Assembly: GCF_024345855.1 (NCBI RefSeq)
Contig: NZ_JAGQBX010000026.1
Location: 1 to 35,944, forward strand
DNA from: Synechococcus sp. GreenBA-s
Lineage (GTDB): Bacteria > Cyanobacteriota > Cyanobacteriia > PCC-6307 > Cyanobiaceae
Direction: 5' to 3'
DNA length: 35,944 nt
The notes below the pieces were generated by a model. It saw only the letters and a program-made list of their open reading frames with translations. It ran no database searches and was not told where the DNA came from. Within the stretch, counting starts at the first letter, position 1, and the number at the start of each line of letters is the position of its first letter. Both the position numbers and the translations under genes were made by a program. This document shows positions 7,935 to 16,922 of this stretch, piece by piece.

Positions 7935-7956
7935 GACCCCCTGCGGTGGGCCGATC

Positions 7957-8814
7957 CTAGAAGGCGCCCGCGGCTGGCCGGGAGTGCTGGGCCACCCGGA
8001 CCAGGGCCTGGCGCTCCGAATCCCGCCACAGCAGCCCCTCGCTGCTGGTGTGAAGCCCCAGCAGGCGGCCGGCGGCGCGATCGAAGCAGGCGGGCTCGGC
8101 GCTGGTGAAGAAGCGGTGGCGCGGCACCTGGCCCAGGTGCCGCGCCACGGCCGGGGCCGGATCCACCACCGCCAGGGACGGTCCCACCAGGCGGCGGATC
8201 GCCTCGATCACAAAGGGGTAGTGGGTGCAGCCCAGCACGATCGTGTCGGCGCCGGCGGCGAGCATGGGCCCCACGAAGCCCTGCAGCAGCGCCTCGCAGT
8301 CCGGCCCCTGCAGCTCGCCCCGCTCCACCAGGTCCGCCAGGCCGATGCAGACCTGCTCCACCACCTGCACATCGGCGGCGTGGCGGCCCACGGTGGCCCG
8401 GTAAAGGCGGCCCTGGAAGGTGGCCGGCGTGGCCATCACGCCCACCACCCCGGAACGGGTGAGCGATACGGCCGGCTTCACCGCCGGCTCCAGGCCCAGG
8501 ATCGGCACGCCGGGGAAGCGCTCGCGCAGGCCGTGCAGGGCCACAGCCGAAGCGGTGTTGCAGGCCACCACGATCGCCTTGCAGCCCTCGGCCACCAGGA
8601 AGTCGGCGATGGCCTCACAGAAGCGGCGGATCTCGGCGCTGGTGCGGTTGCCGTAGGGCACATGGGCCCGGTCCGCCACGTAGACCGTGGATTCGCCGGG
8701 CAGCTGGGCCACCAGCTCCCGCCACACGCTCAGCCCGCCCACCCCGGAATCGAAGATGCCGATCGGGGCCCCGGGCCGCCGCTCCGCCCGCTCGACTGGC
8801 CGAGGGCGGCTCAT
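7957..8814 (-). CDS. murI: Glutamate racemase
   Basis: 285 residues. It converts L-glutamate to D-glutamate for peptidoglycan synthesis, in the cytoplasm. The catalytic cysteine pair is visible as C85 in VACNTASA and C196 in LGCTHYPF. The N-terminal IFDSGVGGLSV supplies the conserved D22-S23. The start ATG overlaps the amidase stop by 4 bp (8811-8814), so it is translationally coupled to amiC, a fitting partner in cell-wall metabolism. The first 15 residues (SRPRPVERAERRPG) are basic and variable, so a slightly later start is possible, but no better start codon is evident. Confidence 0.96.
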   Translation of the reverse strand: MSRPRPVERAERRPGAPIGIFDSGVGGLSVWRELVAQLPGESTVYVADRAHVPYGNRTSAEIRRFCEAIADFLVAEGCKAIVVACNTASAVALHGLRERFPGVPILGLEPAVKPAVSLTRSGVVGVMATPATFQGRLYRATVGRHAADVQVVEQVCIGLADLVERGELQGPDCEALLQGFVGPMLAAGADTIVLGCTHYPFVIEAIRRLVGPSLAVVDPAPAVARHLGQVPRHRFFTSAEPACFDRAAGRLLGLHTSSEGLLWRDSERQALVRVAQHSRPAAGAF

Positions 8815-9905
8815 CGGCCGCCGAGGTGGTTGAGCAGACCGGTGGCGATCGCCACGGCCAGGCGGCGGCGGAAGCCGGCATCGGCCAGGCGGGGAGCGTC
8901 GAGCGATCCGGTGACGAAGCCCATCTCCACCAGGGCCGAGGGCATCACGGTGCGGCGGATCACGAAGAAGCGGCCCGGCCGCACGCCGCGGTCGGGGGAG
9001 CCCGGTGAGATGGCCACCACCTGCTCCTGCACGGCCTGGGCCAGGGCGCGGGACAGGGAACTCTGGAAAAAGAAGGTCTCGATGCCGTTCACATCCGGGC
9101 GGGCCATGCTGAGGGCATTGGCGTGGATGCTCAGGAACACATCGGCGCCGCTGTTGTTGGCCAGGGCCACCCGCGGTGGCAGGTCCACATCCACCTCGGA
9201 GGTGCGGGTCAGCAGCACCTGCACGCCGCGGGCCTGGAGCAGCTGGGCCACCTGCAGGCCCACATCCAGCACCACATCGGTCTCGCGCAGGCCGCCGATG
9301 CCCACGGCCCCGGGATCGGGGCCGCCATGGCCCGGATCGAGTACCACCTTGAAGCGGCCCCGGGGCACCTGGGGCAGGCTGCCGGCGTTGACCGAGCCGC
9401 GGGGCACGAAGGCGGTGGCCGGCGGACCCTGGCGCCAGGTGGGCGCGCTCGGGGCCTCCACATCCCCTTCCCCCAGGGGCACCAAGCCGGCCCCCAGGGC
9501 CTTGAGATCCATGCGCCAGCGGTCCCGGGCGGTGCCCACCAGGCGCAGGTCCGCCGGGTTGATCGGCGTGCCGGGCTGGAACTCCAGCACCAGCCGGGTT
9601 TCGTTCGGGGTGGGCTTGCCGATGCGCACCTGGCGCACCAGGCCGGCCCCCTGGATGGTGCGGGTGCGGAGCGGCGCGCCGGGCAGATCCACCCAGATGC
9701 GCGGACCGGAGCGGCCGCGGCCGGCCTCGTAGAAGGCCTGGATCTGGATGTCGGGGGAGGTGCGCAGCTCCAGCTGCCCCTCGCGGCTGATGCGCCAGGC
9801 GCCCAAGGCGCTGCCTGCCCAGGCCGGCAGGGCCGAGAGCAGCGTGGCCAGGCCCGCCACCAGGGGGAGACCCGCCGCCAGCAGGGATCGACCGCGCACG
9901 CTCAC
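8811..9905 (-). CDS. amiC: Periplasmic N-acetylmuramoyl-L-alanine amidase with AMIN domain
   Basis: 364 residues. A signal peptide occupies about residues 1-30 (basic start, hydrophobic core, ALPAWA cleavage region). An AMIN-like beta domain (about 33-135) is expected to target the enzyme to the cell wall or septum. The catalytic Amidase_3 domain runs from about 186 to 362 with zinc ligands H193 (DPGHGG), E208 (RETDVVLD) and H261 (SIHAN), and catalytic E327 (ALVEMGF). It cleaves the amide bond between MurNAc and L-Ala during cell separation. It begins only 4 bp after the nitrilase stop and overlaps murI, so comB/nitrilase-amiC-murI-sds reads as one transcription direction. Confidence 0.94.
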   Translation of the reverse strand: MSVRGRSLLAAGLPLVAGLATLLSALPAWAGSALGAWRISREGQLELRTSPDIQIQAFYEAGRGRSGPRIWVDLPGAPLRTRTIQGAGLVRQVRIGKPTPNETRLVLEFQPGTPINPADLRLVGTARDRWRMDLKALGAGLVPLGEGDVEAPSAPTWRQGPPATAFVPRGSVNAGSLPQVPRGRFKVVLDPGHGGPDPGAVGIGGLRETDVVLDVGLQVAQLLQARGVQVLLTRTSEVDVDLPPRVALANNSGADVFLSIHANALSMARPDVNGIETFFFQSSLSRALAQAVQEQVVAISPGSPDRGVRPGRFFVIRRTVMPSALVEMGFVTGSLDAPRLADAGFRRRLAVAIATGLLNHLGGR

Positions 9906-9909
9906 CGGC

Positions 9910-10728
9910 TCAGAACAGGGCGGGACGGCGGTGCTGAAGGCTGGGCATCTGGGCCCTCACCCGCTCGCGGTGCACCGGATCGATCGGCGCCACCGCCAGA
10001 CCCGGAGCCACCCCCGCATCGGCCAGCACCGTGCCCCAGGGGTCGATCACCAGGGCGTGACCGTGGGTCTGGCGGCGGCCGCCGTGGTTGCCGGTCTGGG
10101 CGGGGGCCACCACATAGGCGGTGTTCTCGATCGCGCGGGCCTGGAGCAGCACCTGCCAGTGGTCCTTGCCGGTGAAGGCGGTGAAGGCGGCAGGGATCAT
10201 CAGCACGTCGGCGCCGGCGCCGGCCAGGTGGCGGTAGAGCTCAGGAAAGCGCACGTCGTAGCAGATGGACAGGCCCACGCGGCAGAGGCCCGGCACCTCC
10301 ACCACGGGGGGCAACTCACTGCCCGGCTGCACCGTGGCCGACTCGCGGTAGGTGTTGCCGTCGGGCAGGTCCACATCGAAGAGGTGGATCTTGTCGTAGC
10401 GGGCCAGCAGCTGGCCGTCCTTGCCCACCAGCTCGGAGCGGTTGAGGGTGAGCCGCTCGCCGGCGGGCACCGGAAAGCCGCCGCCCAGCAGGGTCACCTG
10501 GTAGCGGCGCGCCATGGTCACGAGGAAGCGGCTGCAGCGCTCCGCCAGGGCCGGGGCCAGCTCCAGCCGGCGCTCGTCGTCGCCCATGAAGGCGAAGTTC
10601 TCGGGCAGGCCCACCAGTTCGGCGCCGCGGCGGGCGGCCAGCTCGATCTGCTCCTCGGCGGCGGCGAAGTTGGCCTCGGGATCCGGCGTGCTCGTGAGCT
10701 GCAGGGCTGCCGCCAGAAAGCTTGTCAC
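9910..10728 (-). CDS. Nitrilase-superfamily amidohydrolase (Nit1/Nit2-like)
   Basis: 272 residues. The carbon-nitrogen hydrolase triad is complete: E43 (LPEN), K113 (YDKIHLFD) and C156 (CYDVRFPE). YDKIHLFDVDLPDG and the length closely resemble the Nit1/Nit2 branch, whose known role is hydrolysis of deaminated glutathione or omega-amidase substrates as metabolite repair. Assignment to that exact reaction is inference from branch resemblance. It is cytoplasmic and lies 4 bp upstream of amiC, with no evident promoter between them. 81 bp separates it from comB, and that gap contains a GC-rich hairpin. Confidence 0.9.
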   Translation of the reverse strand: MTSFLAAALQLTSTPDPEANFAAAEEQIELAARRGAELVGLPENFAFMGDDERRLELAPALAERCSRFLVTMARRYQVTLLGGGFPVPAGERLTLNRSELVGKDGQLLARYDKIHLFDVDLPDGNTYRESATVQPGSELPPVVEVPGLCRVGLSICYDVRFPELYRHLAGAGADVLMIPAAFTAFTGKDHWQVLLQARAIENTAYVVAPAQTGNHGGRRQTHGHALVIDPWGTVLADAGVAPGLAVAPIDPVHRERVRAQMPSLQHRRPALF

Positions 10729-10766
10729 CGCTGGAGTCTCGCTGTCGGCGGCACTGTAGGGGAGCC

Positions 10767-10804
10767 GCCGCGGCCAGCCCCCGCACCCGAGGGCCGGCCG
10801 CGGC
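10767..10804 (-). terminator. GC-rich hairpin between comB and nitrilase genes
   Basis: A perfect 9-bp inverted repeat, GCCGCGGCC (10767-10775) and GGCCGCGGC (10796-10804), is separated by 20 nt, just after the comB stop. There is no T-tract on either strand, so it is at best a weak or factor-dependent terminator, or an RNA processing structure. Confidence 0.3.
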
Positions 10805-10809
10805 AGAGG

Positions 10810-11565
10810 TCAGACCAGCTGGAGCACGCCCGGGCTGGTCTGGGTCGGCACCACCTGCAGGCTGTCCACGGCGGCGCAGCAGGCGAAGTCGGCGTCGTGG
10901 TTGCCCAGGCCGATCAGGCGCTGGCCGTGGCTGGCGGCCCGCAGACAGGTCTCGGGGTCGTGGCGCCACTGCTGCCAGAGGGCCAGGGCCGCCAGGGCCT
11001 CGTCGTTGCCGGTGCTCACCCCCACGTGGGGCGCCACCGCCAGCTCGGTGGCGGCCGAGATCACGGCCCCGGCCGCCAGGGTGTCCTCCAGGGAGTAGTC
11101 GCCCTCCCAGCCGCTGCCCACGATCCACACCCGCTGGGCGCCGGCGGCGATCAGCCGCTGGGCCACGGCGGCGCGGTTGGGCAGGCAGGCGGTGAGCAGC
11201 AGCGGCACGGCGCGCACCGCCGCCAGGGAGCGGGTGCCGTTGGTGGTGCTCATGAAGATGCGCTTGCCCCCCACCAGCTCCGGCGTCACGGCCAGGGGCG
11301 AATTGCCCAGCTCATAGCCCTCGACGCGCTTGCCGCCCCGCTCACCGGCCCGCAGGCGCCGCTCGGCGGGCCAGGCGGCCGCGGCCGCCTCCAGCTCGCC
11401 GAGGTCGGCGAAGGCCTGGATGGCCTCGGCGCCGTTGCGCAGCGACCAGGCGATGGTGGTGGTGGCCCGCAGCACGTCGATCACCACGGCGGCATCCGGG
11501 CCGCCCTCGACCGCCGGACGCACTGCCGGAACGGCTTCGGAGGTATGGAAATAGGAGATCTGCAC
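10810..11565 (-). CDS. comB: Probable 2-phosphosulfolactate phosphatase (ComB family)
   Basis: 251 residues if started at GTG 11565 ([10 protein letters not shown]), which matches the usual beginning of the family. An earlier GTG at 11592 or the open frame to 11697 would add unconserved residues. Family motifs are [40 protein letters not shown] and STGND. The characterised member removes phosphate from 2-phosphosulfolactate with Mg2+ in coenzyme M synthesis. Cyanobacteria carry ComB homologues without that pathway, so the true substrate here is uncertain. No comA or comC neighbour is present. It is divergent from the ubiD-like gene. Confidence 0.85.
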   Translation of the reverse strand: MQISYFHTSEAVPAVRPAVEGGPDAAVVIDVLRATTTIAWSLRNGAEAIQAFADLGELEAAAAAWPAERRLRAGERGGKRVEGYELGNSPLAVTPELVGGKRIFMSTTNGTRSLAAVRAVPLLLTACLPNRAAVAQRLIAAGAQRVWIVGSGWEGDYSLEDTLAAGAVISAATELAVAPHVGVSTGNDEALAALALWQQWRHDPETCLRAASHGQRLIGLGNHDADFACCAAVDSLQVVPTQTSPGVLQLV

Positions 11566-11732
11566 GGCCGCCGCCTGGGGATGGGTGGCCACCGTAAGCA
11601 GCCGGGCCGGCAGCGGGCTGCGCGCTGGGGCCGCCGCGGCCGAGCAGCGCCGAAGGCGATCCCGACGCGCCCGCAGGCGCCCGCCCGCCTGCGTCACAGT
11701 GGCCGGATCCCCTCTCCCGCACAGGCCGGCCC

Positions 11733-13307
11733 ATGGCAGCGCCCCTGATCAGCCAGCGCAGCCGCCGGGACCTGCGCGGCTTTCTGGAGCTGCTGGAGCA
11801 GCGGGGCCGGCTGCGGCGCATCACCGCCCCGGTGGATCCCGATCTGGAGCTGGCGGCGATCGCCGATCGGGTGCTGAGCCTGGGGGGTCCGGCGCTGCTG
11901 TTCGAGAACGTGATCGGCAGTTCGATGCCGGTGGCGGTGAACCTGCTCGGCACCCAGGAGCGGGTGCTGTGGAGCATGGGCATGGAGCGGCCCGAGGAGC
12001 TGGAGTCCCTCGGTGAACGGCTGGCGCTGCTGCAGCAGCCGCGGCCCCCCAAGGGGCTCAAGGAGGCCGCCCGCTTCGGCGGGGTGCTCTGGGATGTGCT
12101 GAAGGCCAGGCCGGATCTGGACCTCACACCCCCCTGCCACCAGCAGGTGTTCAAGGGCGAGGCGGTGAACCTCGATGCCCTGCCGCTGCTGCGGCCCTGG
12201 CCGGGGGATGGCGGCCGGATCATCACCCTGGGGCTGGTGATCACCAAGGACCCCGAAACCGGCACACCCAACGTGGGCGTGTACCGGCTGCAGCAGCAGT
12301 CGATCAACACGATGACCGTGCACTGGCTGAGCGTGCGCGGCGGTGCCCGCCACCTGCGCAAGGCGGCGGCGATGGGCAAGAAGCTGGAGATCGCCATCGC
12401 CATCGGCGTGCATCCGCTGCTGGTGATGGCGGCGGCCACGCCGATCCCGGTGCAGCTGAGCGAGTGGCTGTTCGCCGGCCTCTACGCCGGTGAAGGCGTG
12501 CGGCTGGCCAAGTGCAAGACCGTGAACCTGGAGGTGCCCAGCCACAGCGAAGTGGTGCTCGAAGGCACGATCACGCCCGGCGAGGAGCTGGCCGACGGCC
12601 CCTTCGGCGACCACATGGGCTTCTACGGCGGCGTCGAGGACTCCCCCCTGGTGCGCATCCAATGCGTCACCCAGCGGCGCGATCCGATCTACTTCACCAC
12701 CTTCAGCGGCCGGCCCCCGAAGGAGGACGCGATGCTGGCGATCGCGCTGAACCGGATCTACACGCCGATCCTGCGCCAGCAGATCCCGGAGATCGTGGAT
12801 TTCTTCCTGCCGATGGAGGGCCTCAGCTACAAGCTGGCCGTGATCGCCATCGACAAGGCCTACCCGGGCCAGGCCAAGCGGGCGGCGATGGCCTTCTGGA
12901 GCGCCCTGCCCCAGTTCACCTACACCAAGTTCGTGGTGGTGGTTGACAAGAGCATCAACATCCGCGACCCGCGCCAGGTGATCTGGGCCATCAGCGCCCT
13001 GGTGGATCCCCAGCGGGATCTGTTCGTGCTGGAGAACACGCCCTTCGACACCCTGGATTTCGCCAGTGAGCGCCTGGGGCTGGGCGGCCGGCTGGCGATC
13101 GATGCCACCACCAAGGTGGGCCCGGAGAAGCGCCACGACTGGGGCGAAGCCCTGGAACGGCCCGCCGAGCTGGAGGCCCGCCTCGATGCCCGCTGGGCCG
13201 AGCTGGGCCTGGACGACCTGGGCGATGCCGCCCCCGATCCGGCCCTGTTCGGCTACACGCTGGAGCACGTGCTGGAGCGGCTGGCGGTCGATCGGGCCCA
13301 GCGCTGA
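11733..13307 (+). CDS. ubiD: UbiD-family decarboxylase (4-hydroxy-3-prenylbenzoate decarboxylase-like)
   Basis: 524 residues. UbiD enzymes use prenylated FMN to decarboxylate aromatic acids; in cyanobacteria the natural role is the plastoquinone head-group pathway acting on 4-hydroxy-3-solanesylbenzoate. Signatures include [18 protein letters not shown], the conserved acidic stretch from VVLEGTI to [17 protein letters not shown] (with the GPFGDH motif), [12 protein letters not shown], and the C-terminal [16 protein letters not shown] and AIDATTK segments. The length is normal. The flavin prenyltransferase UbiX partner is not in the window. One base separates its TGA from the ATG of the next gene, so the two are co-transcribed. 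Confidence 0.93.
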   Translation: MAAPLISQRSRRDLRGFLELLEQRGRLRRITAPVDPDLELAAIADRVLSLGGPALLFENVIGSSMPVAVNLLGTQERVLWSMGMERPEELESLGERLALLQQPRPPKGLKEAARFGGVLWDVLKARPDLDLTPPCHQQVFKGEAVNLDALPLLRPWPGDGGRIITLGLVITKDPETGTPNVGVYRLQQQSINTMTVHWLSVRGGARHLRKAAAMGKKLEIAIAIGVHPLLVMAAATPIPVQLSEWLFAGLYAGEGVRLAKCKTVNLEVPSHSEVVLEGTITPGEELADGPFGDHMGFYGGVEDSPLVRIQCVTQRRDPIYFTTFSGRPPKEDAMLAIALNRIYTPILRQQIPEIVDFFLPMEGLSYKLAVIAIDKAYPGQAKRAAMAFWSALPQFTYTKFVVVVDKSINIRDPRQVIWAISALVDPQRDLFVLENTPFDTLDFASERLGLGGRLAIDATTKVGPEKRHDWGEALERPAELEARLDARWAELGLDDLGDAAPDPALFGYTLEHVLERLAVDRAQR

Positions 13308-13308
13308 G

Positions 13309-13839
13309 ATGCTGCGCCGCAGCGGGGTGCAGGCACTGCGGGCCGCCCTGGAGCTGGCGGCGGGGGATCCGCGCCAGTGGCGCTCGGTGACCGCCATCGC
13401 GTCCGCCCAGGACCTGCCGGCCCCGATGCTGGAACAGCTGCTGCTGCAACTGCGGCGGGCCCAGCTGGTGGAGGCCCGGCGCGGGCGCCTCGGGGGCTAC
13501 CGGCTGCGCCGGCCGGCGCGGGAGATCGCGGTGGCGGAGCTGCTGGCGGCCGTGGGGGCGATGCCCGACCTGGGGGGCCGGGGACCCCAGGTCGGTGCCG
13601 GTGCAGCAGGCACTCCTGCCTCAGACCGAGCCGCCTCAGGCAGCGCGCCATCGGAGAACGGCCCGGATGCGGGCCCTCCCGCCGGCGATCCCGAGGCCCA
13701 GGTGCTGCTGGCCCTGGAGCGCCGGCTGCAGCGCGCCCTGGAGCGGGAACTGCTCGCCCTCAGCCTGGAGGAGCTGCTCTACGACCTGCGCAGCTGGCGG
13801 GAAACCCTCGCCAACGAGGGCGGCCTGATGCTCGGCTGA
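13309..13839 (+). CDS. Rrf2-like winged-helix regulator without iron-sulfur cysteines
   Basis: 176 residues from ATG 13309, one base after the ubiD stop. Residues 1-80 fit the Rrf2 fold: a helix-turn-helix (VTAIASAQDLPAPMLEQLL) followed by a wing with the ARRGRLGGYRLRRP pattern typical of Rrf2 (RGxxGGYxLxR). There is no cysteine anywhere in the protein, so the [Fe-S] sensing known for IscR/NsrR is excluded. Residues about 85-128 are a Gly/Pro/Ser-rich linker, followed by a charged helix that could be a coiled coil (LLALERRLQRALERELLAL). It may regulate its own operon or a general process. The target is unknown. Confidence 0.78.
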   Translation: MLRRSGVQALRAALELAAGDPRQWRSVTAIASAQDLPAPMLEQLLLQLRRAQLVEARRGRLGGYRLRRPAREIAVAELLAAVGAMPDLGGRGPQVGAGAAGTPASDRAASGSAPSENGPDAGPPAGDPEAQVLLALERRLQRALERELLALSLEELLYDLRSWRETLANEGGLMLG

Positions 13840-13848
13840 GCCGGGCCG

Positions 13849-14106
13849 TCACCCCCCGACCAGGCTCTGGCGCCGCAGCCAGACGCGGATCAGCTTCTCG
13901 TCCATCAGGCCGCTGCGGGCGATCGGCGCCTCGTTGCAGCGCTCGAACAGCTCCAGCAGCGTGGCCGCCGGCACGCTGTAGCCGCGCTCGGCGGCGATCG
14001 CCTCCACCTCGTCGGCGGTGCAGACCTCATTGAGGCGGGCGCGCAGGTCGGCATCGCCCTGGATCAGGCCCAGGAACGCGAAGACGGCCTCAAGCTGGTG
14101 GGCCAT
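13849..14106 (-). CDS. Nif11-domain protein ending in a double glycine
   Basis: 85 residues from ATG 14106. The frame is open to 14184, but the added basic stretch is not Nif11-like. Residues 4-60 fit the Nif11 domain: LEAVFAFLGLIQGDADLRARL, then ADEVEAIAAERGYSVPAATLLEL. Nif11 proteins are either small proteins of unknown role or leader peptides of modified peptides such as prochlorosins. Here the protein ends ...SLVGG followed at once by the stop, so a double-glycine site sits at the very C-terminus with no core peptide after it. Cysteines are at about positions 29 and 55, inside the domain. No lanthipeptide synthetase or peptidase-containing transporter is in the window. It converges on the Rrf2-like gene. 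Confidence 0.75.
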   Translation of the reverse strand: MAHQLEAVFAFLGLIQGDADLRARLNEVCTADEVEAIAAERGYSVPAATLLELFERCNEAPIARSGLMDEKLIRVWLRRQSLVGG

Positions 14107-14240
14107 GGAAGAGCGGCAGGGCGCCCTCGTGGTAGCGGCGCCGGCGGGGCGGCGCCACCGGCTAGCGAGGAGCCGACGGACCATGCCGCAGGATTGGCCT
14201 CCAGGGAGTGCGATGTCTCTGGCCTCCGCTGCGCTGTGCC

Positions 14241-14630
14241 ATGGCTGACGCCCCCTACCTGATCGTGCTGGCCCTGCTGGAGCAGGACGGCCAACGGGCC
14301 ATGCCGCTGCAGGGCCTGTCGCTGCGGGAGCCGTTGCCGCCCGATGGCGATCCCGGGGAGGCGGGCCGGGCCCAGGCCCTGGAGCTGCTGCTGCGGGTGT
14401 GGCAGCGCAGCGCCACGGCGCCCCTGCGCCAGGCGGCGGGCGACCGGAGCCTGCTGCTGCTCACCGTGCCGATCGAGGCGCTGCAGGAGCAGGTGCCGGC
14501 CCTCAAGGCCCGCTGGATCGCCACGGGCGACACCGCCACCCTGCTGGAGGAACTCCGGGCCCTGGCGGGCGGCCTCTGGAGCCTGGGCATGGAGCCCCGG
14601 GGTCCCCTGCACTTCCTGCCGCTGGCCTGA
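14241..14630 (+). CDS. Hypothetical protein, cyanobacterial-type, unknown function
   Basis: 129 residues from ATG 14241 (MADAPYLIVLALLEQDG); an upstream ATG at 14208 would add 11 poor residues. It is a compact soluble protein with no signal peptide, no membrane helix and no cysteine. The composition and codon pattern match the flanking genes and the frame is strongly coding-like, but I recognise no domain. It ends 54 bp before aroA on the same strand and may be co-transcribed with it. It is divergent from the Nif11 gene across a 134-bp region. Confidence 0.65.
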   Translation: MADAPYLIVLALLEQDGQRAMPLQGLSLREPLPPDGDPGEAGRAQALELLLRVWQRSATAPLRQAAGDRSLLLLTVPIEALQEQVPALKARWIATGDTATLLEELRALAGGLWSLGMEPRGPLHFLPLA

Positions 14631-14684
14631 AGGGCCCCCGCCCGGGGCGCTCCATAGGATCCCCGCACCGGATTCCCTCCCGCC

Positions 14685-16010
14685 TTGGCCCATCCCGCCG
14701 CTGACGCCAGCCCGCTGACCCTGCCGGGAGGCGGCAGCCTGCGGGGCACGGTCACGGTGCCGGGCGACAAATCGATCTCGCACCGGGCCCTGCTGTTCGG
14801 CGCCATTGCCGAGGGCACCACCCGCATCGAGGGGCTGCTGCCGGCCGAGGATCCCCTCAGCACCGCCGCCTGCCTGCGGGCGATGGGGGTGGCCGTCTCG
14901 CCGATCGAGGCGGGCCAGCCGGTGACCGTGCAGGGCGTGGGCCTCGATGGCTTCCGGGAGCCGGAGGACGTGCTCGACTGCGGCAACTCCGGCACCACGA
15001 TGCGGCTGATGCTGGGCCTGCTGGCGGGCCGCGCCGGCCGCCACTTCGTGCTCAACGGCGACGCCTCGCTGCGGCGCCGGCCGATGCGCCGCGTCGGCGG
15101 ACCGCTGGCGGAGATGGGCGCCACGATCGCCGGCCGCGACGGCGGCAACCTGGCGCCGCTCGCGATCCAGGGACGCCGGCTGCAGGGCGCCACGGTGCGC
15201 ACGCCCGTGGCTTCGGCCCAGGTCAAGAGCGCCATCCTGCTGGCGGGCCTCACCGCCGACGGCCCCACCACCGTGATCGAGCCGGTCCAGAGCCGCGACC
15301 ACAGCGAGCGGATGCTGCGGGCCTTCGGGGCCGAGCTCGTGGTGGGGGGCCCGGGCCACACCGAAGTCACCGTCACCCCGGGCGCCGTGCTGCGGGGCCA
15401 GGACGTGATCGTGCCCGGCGACATCAGCTCCGCCGCCTTCTGGCTGGTGGCCGGCGCCATCACCCCCGGCGCCGAGCTGACGGTGCAGAACGTGGGCCTC
15501 AACCCCAGCCGCACCGGCATCCTCGAGGTGCTGGAGCAGATGGGAGCCCGCATCACGGTGCTCAACGCCCGCGATGTGGCCGGCGAGCCCGTGGGCGACC
15601 TGCAGGTGAGCCACGGGCCGCTGCAGGCCTTCACGATCGGCGAGGAGCTGATCCCCCGGCTGGTGGATGAGATCCCCGTGCTGGCGGTGGCCGCCTGCTG
15701 CGCCGAGGGGGTCAGCCGCGTCACCGGGGCCGCCGAGCTGCGGGTGAAGGAGACCGACCGACTGGCGGTGATGGCCCGTCAGCTGGGGGCCATGGGCGCC
15801 CGCATCGAGGAGCACGCGGACGGCCTCACGATCCAGGGGCAGACGGCGCTGCACGGCGCCGAGGTCGACAGCGAGACCGACCACCGGGTGGCCATGAGCC
15901 TGGCGGTGGCGGCCCTGATCGCCAGCGGCAGCACCCGGCTGCATCGCCCCGAGGCGGCGGCCGTGTCGTACCCGACCTTCTGGGATGACCTCGAGCGCCT
16001 GCGGGGCTGA
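14685..16010 (+). CDS. aroA: 3-phosphoshikimate 1-carboxyvinyltransferase (EPSP synthase), class II-like
   Basis: 441 residues. It joins shikimate-3-phosphate and phosphoenolpyruvate in the shikimate pathway. The start is a TTG at 14685 (read as Met, then [10 protein letters not shown]); no ATG or GTG precedes the conserved [12 protein letters not shown]. Motifs seen are [35 protein letters not shown] (an RxHxE), GDISSAAF and [10 protein letters not shown] near the C-terminus. RxHxE plus SAQxK are the marks of class II enzymes. The fourth class II motif, NxTR, appears as NPSR. A likely -10 box TAGGAT lies at 14655-14660 without a clear -35. Confidence 0.96.
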   Translation: MAHPAADASPLTLPGGGSLRGTVTVPGDKSISHRALLFGAIAEGTTRIEGLLPAEDPLSTAACLRAMGVAVSPIEAGQPVTVQGVGLDGFREPEDVLDCGNSGTTMRLMLGLLAGRAGRHFVLNGDASLRRRPMRRVGGPLAEMGATIAGRDGGNLAPLAIQGRRLQGATVRTPVASAQVKSAILLAGLTADGPTTVIEPVQSRDHSERMLRAFGAELVVGGPGHTEVTVTPGAVLRGQDVIVPGDISSAAFWLVAGAITPGAELTVQNVGLNPSRTGILEVLEQMGARITVLNARDVAGEPVGDLQVSHGPLQAFTIGEELIPRLVDEIPVLAVAACCAEGVSRVTGAAELRVKETDRLAVMARQLGAMGARIEEHADGLTIQGQTALHGAEVDSETDHRVAMSLAVAALIASGSTRLHRPEAAAVSYPTFWDDLERLRG

Positions 16011-16012
16011 GG

Positions 16013-16038
16013 GGGCCGCTGAGCTGGCAGGGCGGCCC
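16013..16038. terminator. Hairpin between convergent aroA and LysR-like gene
   Basis: GGGCCGC (16013-16019) pairs with GCGGCCC (16032-16038) across a 12-nt loop in the 36-bp gap between two convergent genes. It has no T-tract on either side, so a role as a bidirectional terminator is only suggested by position. Confidence 0.25.
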
Positions 16039-16046
16039 TGCAGGCC

Positions 16047-16922
16047 TCAACCGGCGACAGCCTCCAGCTCGGGATGCCGCGGCACCAACTGCTGCACCCG
16101 CCGGCGCAGCTCCTCCAGCAGCATGGCGATGGCGGGATGCTCAGCCAGGTCGCGGCGCACCACCAGGGCCTCGCCGTTGCGGAAGCCCAGGTCCCACTCC
16201 AGTCGGTGCAGGGCCGGGTTGAGACTGGCCATCAGCGGCGTGGCGTAGGTGAGCGTCACCCCGTCAGCCGTGCGGCCATCCCAGCTGGCGCGGTCGTAGC
16301 GGGCCATGCGCACGGGGTCTGTCCACAGACCCTGGCGGCGCAGCACCGACTCCATGTGGGGGTACCAGCCCTCCGGCAGGGCCAGGCTGGGGAAGCGGTC
16401 CAGGTCGGAGCGGCTGATGCCCCGGATGCCGTTGAGCGGGTGGTCGGCGCTGGCCATCAGCCACACCGGCGCCCAGTTGAGCGGCACCACCACGCAGCCC
16501 ATCGCCTCCTCGCTGGGCAGGTCGATCGGGCTGCTGGTGATCCAGGCATCGATGATCCCCTGCTCCAGCATCGCCAGGGGCAGGAAGCGCCCCATCCGAT
16601 CACCGGGGCCGATGGTCCAGCCGGGCGGAGGCGGCGTGGCCAGCAGGGGGGCAGCGATGTAGCCGACCTCCAGCCGCAGCGGCCCATGGCCCGCCAGCCG
16701 GTAGTGCTGATGCACCAGGCGCTCCATCGCCAGCAGCTGATGGAAGCGCGAGAGCTGCCATTCCTGGCCGACCCGCTGGAGCCGCAGGTCAAACACCTTC
16801 AGCACATGGGCCACCCGCCGGCTGATGGTGCTCTGGTTGCAATGGCACAGGGCCGCGGCCTGCTGGCCGGTGCGCTGCCAGATCAGCAGATCGAGGGCCT
16901 GCAATTCCTCCGGGCCGATCAC
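16047..16922 (-). CDS. LysR-like transcriptional regulator with divergent DNA-binding domain
   Basis: 291 residues from GTG 16922, preceded by a GGAG at suitable distance. The frame is open far upstream into the glmU antisense strand, but that part is not protein-like. The N-terminal segment ([20 protein letters not shown], then [17 protein letters not shown]) is a helix-turn-helix in the LysR position, though less typical than usual. Residues about 84-285 resemble the periplasmic-binding-protein-like effector domain ([12 protein letters not shown] at its start). The length agrees with the LysR family. It is divergent from glmU (208 bp between the starts), so it may control glmU or itself. 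The effector is unknown. Confidence 0.7.
   Translation of the reverse strand: MIGPEELQALDLLIWQRTGQQAAALCHCNQSTISRRVAHVLKVFDLRLQRVGQEWQLSRFHQLLAMERLVHQHYRLAGHGPLRLEVGYIAAPLLATPPPPGWTIGPGDRMGRFLPLAMLEQGIIDAWITSSPIDLPSEEAMGCVVVPLNWAPVWLMASADHPLNGIRGISRSDLDRFPSLALPEGWYPHMESVLRRQGLWTDPVRMARYDRASWDGRTADGVTLTYATPLMASLNPALHRLEWDLGFRNGEALVVRRDLAEHPAIAMLLEELRRRVQQLVPRHPELEAVAG

Noticed and set aside
14064-15944. Long minus-strand frame of 626 residues antisense to aroA
   Set aside because: Composition typical of a GC-bias shadow; aroA is clear on the plus strand.
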